A stretch of DNA of 64,000 nucleotides from Druceiella hillmani (taxonomy: Eukaryota > Arthropoda > Insecta > Lepidoptera > Hepialidae), in assembly GCA_039881145.1 (NCBI GenBank), contig JAYKKI010000038.1:4258501-4322500 (forward strand), given 5' to 3'. The translations under genes and the position numbers were made by a program. Below the pieces are notes generated by a model. It searched no databases. It saw only the letters and a list, made by a program, of their open reading frames with translations, and had not been told where the DNA came from. This document shows, one piece after another, positions 60,302-64,000 of the stretch. How positions within the stretch are numbered: position 1 is the first letter of the stretch; the number at the start of each line of letters is the position of its first letter.

Positions 60302-62135
60302 TTTTTTTTCACGGAGTTTCCGTTCGCGATAACGAAACATTTCCTCGTGCAGATTGCACGGTTGCAATACATATACGTACAAATGTAATGCTCGCGTTTG
60401 TACTCCCACGGATGTACATAATAATTTTAGTTCTTGGTGTAAATGTGACTAGGATTTTCTCGACTTTCTATATATTTTATATTAAAACTTTAATAAATAT
60501 TACATAATATGAATTTAATTTTTAATATAAATAACCAAAGTAAATTTTCGAAACAAGTCAAGTCCAAACTACGAATATAAATATAATTATTTTTCCAGAT
60601 AAACTTATAAATATAATAGCTCGAACTAACATCACCTCCAACAAAGATGAATTACCCCAGCACGCTCCTCATAGTCTAACCTCCTCACGTAACCAACCGG
60701 TTACGCCTGCCTCACTTCAAGGTCTTTATATCGAGGACTTTAAAGAAACCTGTTGCAAACGTGGACACGTCTTTATTTTTGGATTTGATTAACGTTTTTC
60801 AGAGTTTACTAGAGTAGAACGTAAGATAGATTATCGAATTGAGTTTCGTTTTCCTTGGAGGAAAGCCATTTGAAAAACATGGAATATTTGGTAGGTAATA
60901 TTAATTATCATTCGAATAAGTAGGTCTTATATCTTTCCGAAAATATACCCATAAATTTATGTGAAAATTAACATAACAGAAGACAACAGACTCCGTATTC
61001 GGAAAATCAATACTTTTCGTAACATTTTTTAAAATGTCTTAATATCATCATTGATATGACATATGAACGTTTGTAAAAAGTTATCATGTTATTGTAATAA
61101 GTCATTATACCTAATTTATTAAGTGGAGCATTAAGCTGAGGAAAAAATTAAAGCGTGGTTAATCAACAAATGAACAATCAATTTATTGTCTAAATAGGGA
61201 CCGCGGGAAAGGCCATAGCACATTTGAACTACCCACAGTTATTGATAATGCCTAAATTTATCATAGTATTGTATGAAAGATTCCTAAGAGCTAAAGAAAC
61301 TTAAGAAACCGAGATCCATTGATATCTTCTAATAGAGTGCCGAATGTCAATACGTCGGTGCCGTTAAAAGCGGATAGACAAAAATAACGAATTTACGTCA
61401 TTAGAAAATATTCGTAAATATACATGTTTCTTTTCATGAAAATGTTTAAAATTCGTTAAAACATTACAGTGTTTAGTTTTTTTTAAATTCGCCATATCAG
61501 TCGTAACGTAACTTTTTCACGTTATGACTTTCTGTCGCGTACATACGTACGTATTTACCATTCGCGCGTTTCAATGTAGATATTGCTAGCCTCCTTCGGA
61601 ACACAATCTTTTCTCCTCAAATTTTAAATAATTAACATTTGTTTTATAATTTTCCTAATCTGTAATGGCTTCGCTTCGGCATTAGATATACGTTGTGGGA
61701 ATTTAGACACGGCGGTTAAAAATAATTAAAAATAAATAACAGAGTTTATTTTTCATTATTCCTATATGAAAAATCAATTCTGTTATTTTAATAACGTGAC
61801 CTGATTTTAGTTTTTCTCTTTCGCTCGTACTATTTCTTATTCTTCCGTTGCTGGTACACGGTTAAAAATCGTAGTTTATTTATTTATTAAAAAAAATATT
61901 GCAGTGACACTGATAGACGAGTAACAAAAAGTCCTGATATCTATCACTTATGGTGCTGTGAATGTTTTTAGCGATATATTTCTTGCAGGATTTCATAAAC
62001 GCTATAAGCTTTCTGGCGAGCTGATACAATTATCTTTTACTATATTGTAAATTGAACCAATAACCAATTGTATCGTCTTCCGAAATTTAATTCGGAGTCG
62101 ACGGTACAATATCGCCAATATAGCGAAATCGGCTG
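60302..62135. other. AT-rich sequence, possibly intronic
   Basis: No gene or transposon was recognised. Confidence 0.3.
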
Positions 62136-62273
62136 TTTTCAGATATTGAATATATTTGGCGTTAATTTTGTAGAAATTCATTATTCACAATTAAATGAAA
62201 CTACGTGATGTAGTATTATTTCTACTTTCTTTAAGTTCTTTACCACGACCTAGGTTTCGTTGTATTATAAATT
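62136..62273 (-). mobile_element. Left half of the hammerhead-bearing inverted-repeat element
   Basis: It begins TTGAATATATTTGGCG and carries the full left arm. It then runs (minus-strand ribozyme) through GTGGTAAAG, CCTAGG and GAAA into the distal half of stem II, where it ends. The CTGAAGA core is absent. Confidence 0.75.
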
Positions 62274-62744
62274 AAAAAATTATTATAAATTAGAAAAAGA
62301 AATTGTAGAATTTAGACTAAATATATTCTTATATTTGAATAATTGAATAATAACCTTTATCACATAATATGCGTATTGAATCACAATATTTGTAGAAATC
62401 AATAAATTAAGCTCATACAAAAATAATATTTCTATTAAGCTATTTACAAATATTAACATTATTTTCACCGTACAATTTGTAGTCGTTGCAATAGTTTTTC
62501 GGTAAACATCTGGTAACGTTATTTTTTATGTAATAACTTCTTTTAGCTCACCTCGTTCAAAATGTTTTGATAGGAAACCATTTAGCTATTTCACGTCACG
62601 CCAAACGTAACGCGCTTCGGTTATTCGGCGGTAGGCCGACTACAGACAAACGGTTCGACCTTCTTTGAATATATTCGGCGCTAACGAGAACAAAGTCTAA
62701 CAGACGAGTTAGGAAGTATATTTTTATTTTGTCTTTTTGTCCAT

Positions 62745-62825
62745 TAAGTCATTGGAGCAGCGATAAAGCACTGGATTACGTGCGAAACCCGACGGAAGTC
62801 AAGTTCTAATCTCGATGATCATATT
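62745..62825 (+). mobile_element. Possible degenerate tRNA-derived SINE head
   Basis: ATTGGAGCAGCGATAAAGCA and GTCAAGTTCTAATCTCGATG have the spacing of box A and a damaged box B. No tail is obvious, so this is weak. Confidence 0.35.
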
Positions 62826-63159
62826 TTTTCCTTATTTTATTTTAGGAAGTATTATTTCTTTATTGAATTAATATTTTTTATCATACCTATGTTAAAAATT
62901 TACTTAATTTTACCTCTGCAGTTATATGTCATAAGTCCATATATATGGTTTAAGGCAATCAAATGGCATTGCCTGCAATCTTTGTTCGATTTCCACTGCT
63001 TAAGTTTTTTTGAAGTAAAACTTCTTTACGCACGATTGACTTGGGGAGTAAGCTGGTGAATGCGTGACGAGAGCGTTACGAAAAGTGTGATCGGGCGAGG
63101 CGAACGGACGTTGAGAGGGAGATATAAGTTAGTGAAGACAGAAAGAGAGAGAGTTACGT

Positions 63160-63350
63160 TTCGTATATTACTCTAGGGACAAGAGAGAGAGGTGCGAGCA
63201 CACATTTTCTTTCTCTCTTTCTCTCATAGCCAGTTATGTTTCGTATATCTAAGACACAGTGCAAGCCTCTTGCCTGTATCACACACTGTAGGAACAAAAG
63301 AGAACAGTGCGCGCGCACATTTTCTTTCTCTCTTCCTCTCATAGCCAGTG
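63160..63350. repeat. Duplicated GAGA/CTCT-rich block
   Basis: An AGAGAGAG stretch, a CACACATTTTCTTTCTCTC stretch and CTCTCATAGCCAGT occur twice (about 63181-63232 and 63299-63350). GAGA-rich DNA of this kind binds GAGA-type factors in flies, so promoter-related function is possible but unproven. Confidence 0.7.
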
Positions 63351-63354
63351 CATG

Positions 63355-63356
<2 letters not shown>

Positions 63357-63410
<54 letters not shown>
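63357..63410. repeat. (TA)n microsatellite
   Basis: About 54 bp of pure TA directly after the duplicated CTCT block. Confidence 0.97.
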
Positions 63411-63413
<3 letters not shown>

Positions 63414-63959
63414 AGTTTGCTAGCGTTACGCGAACGGTGATTTTTTGATTATTTTGTGATTTCATTTGGTTCTTGAACAATTTTGTTAATTATTATTTTG
63501 TTCAATACATTAAATATTCTACGTTTAAAGTGAATAAAATTGCAAATTCATTTTAAAGTTCATATTTTGGGAATTTGAAGTTTTACTTCAGTCTTGTGGT
63601 CTAAAGCACACTCATTTTTTTCTAAATTAGTGATTAATATAATTCAAATAAAACTACCTCTCTCCCGCGTTCGGGGCAGCCTCAAGGTACTCATATATCT
63701 AATATATAAATTCTACGTTTAAAATCAAAACATGTATTTTCTCTTTAGACACACGTATTTATTTATTGTTTAGTGTATTTTGTATGTAATTCCAAACCCT
63801 TTATAAATTCATTGAGCGTATTTATATGCATTAATTTATCATATTTGATCAGTTGAATGTGCACTGCATTGTTTTGTTGACGAGTGTGCGTGAATGTATA
63901 GGTATTATATGGCTACTGTTAATGTTAATTATATTTATTTTTTTTTCAATTTTGCGTAG

Positions 63960-64000
63960 AAAATTTCCAATACACGCAGGACTATTACATCGGTTGCAAA
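63960..64000 (+). CDS. Probable 5' end of an exon cut by the window edge
   Basis: A long T-rich tract ending TTTTGCGTAG (63950-63959) is a good splice acceptor. The following 41 bp are open in all three frames; one of them reads NFQYTQDYYIGCK. Too little is visible to name the gene. Confidence 0.35.

Overview
The window looks like nuclear DNA of an insect. It is about 30% G+C, has introns with GT/AG borders, long (TA)n microsatellites and tRNA-derived SINEs, and carries many decayed transposons of animal type (errantivirus, copia, Helitron, pogo, hAT, Tc1, a LINE). I cannot name the order: the content would fit a wasp, ant, bee or moth. No bacterial features, intact tRNA or rRNA genes, or CRISPR arrays were seen.

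Host genes are sparse. The clearest is a cluster of small secreted protease-inhibitor (TIL, trypsin-inhibitor-like) exons: a good exon at 459-686, a broken one at 2455-2630, an exon at 3333-3494 and a short terminal exon at 3926-3981, all with phase-1 borders. A second TIL terminal exon lies at 17665-17864, and a decayed relative lies near 29130. At the right end there is a possible first exon ending in GTAAGT (60295) and a likely exon start at 63960.

Most of the rest is transposon debris. 5.3-6.1 kb: Tc1-like relic and an unidentified coding relic. 10.5-11.1 kb: copia gag/protease relic. 12.1-13.1 kb: degenerate array of about 157-bp units. 19.0-23.25 kb: Helitron, minus strand. 23.4-24.4 kb: triplicated repeat. 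30.6-32.4 kb: second Helitron relic. 32.6-33.4 kb and 38.1-39.9 kb: pogo-like relics. 34.3-35.1 kb: copia RT and another relic. 36.0 and 40.1 kb: THAP-like fragments. 37.3 kb: LINE RT. 41.4 and 47.7-48.5 kb: hAT relics. 49,202-56,636: an almost complete errantivirus (LTRs, gag, pol, env) flanked by CGCG. 56.76-59.22 kb: a second, truncated errantivirus.

Two things stand out. First, a dispersed family of about 220-bp inverted-repeat elements (best copy 24550-24766) carries at its apex what reads as a complete type-I hammerhead ribozyme: CTGAAGA core, hairpin stem II, GAAA, palindromic CCTAGG stem III, GTC cleavage triplet, and a stem I extended by the long inverted repeat. Five copies or fragments are present. 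Second, at least ten perfect or near-perfect, otherwise unrelated hairpins (arms 14-36 bp, loops 2-37 nt) are scattered through the window. Some sit inside decayed transposon coding sequence, and one can be compared with a copy that lacks the perfect hairpin. They look like products of local template switching.
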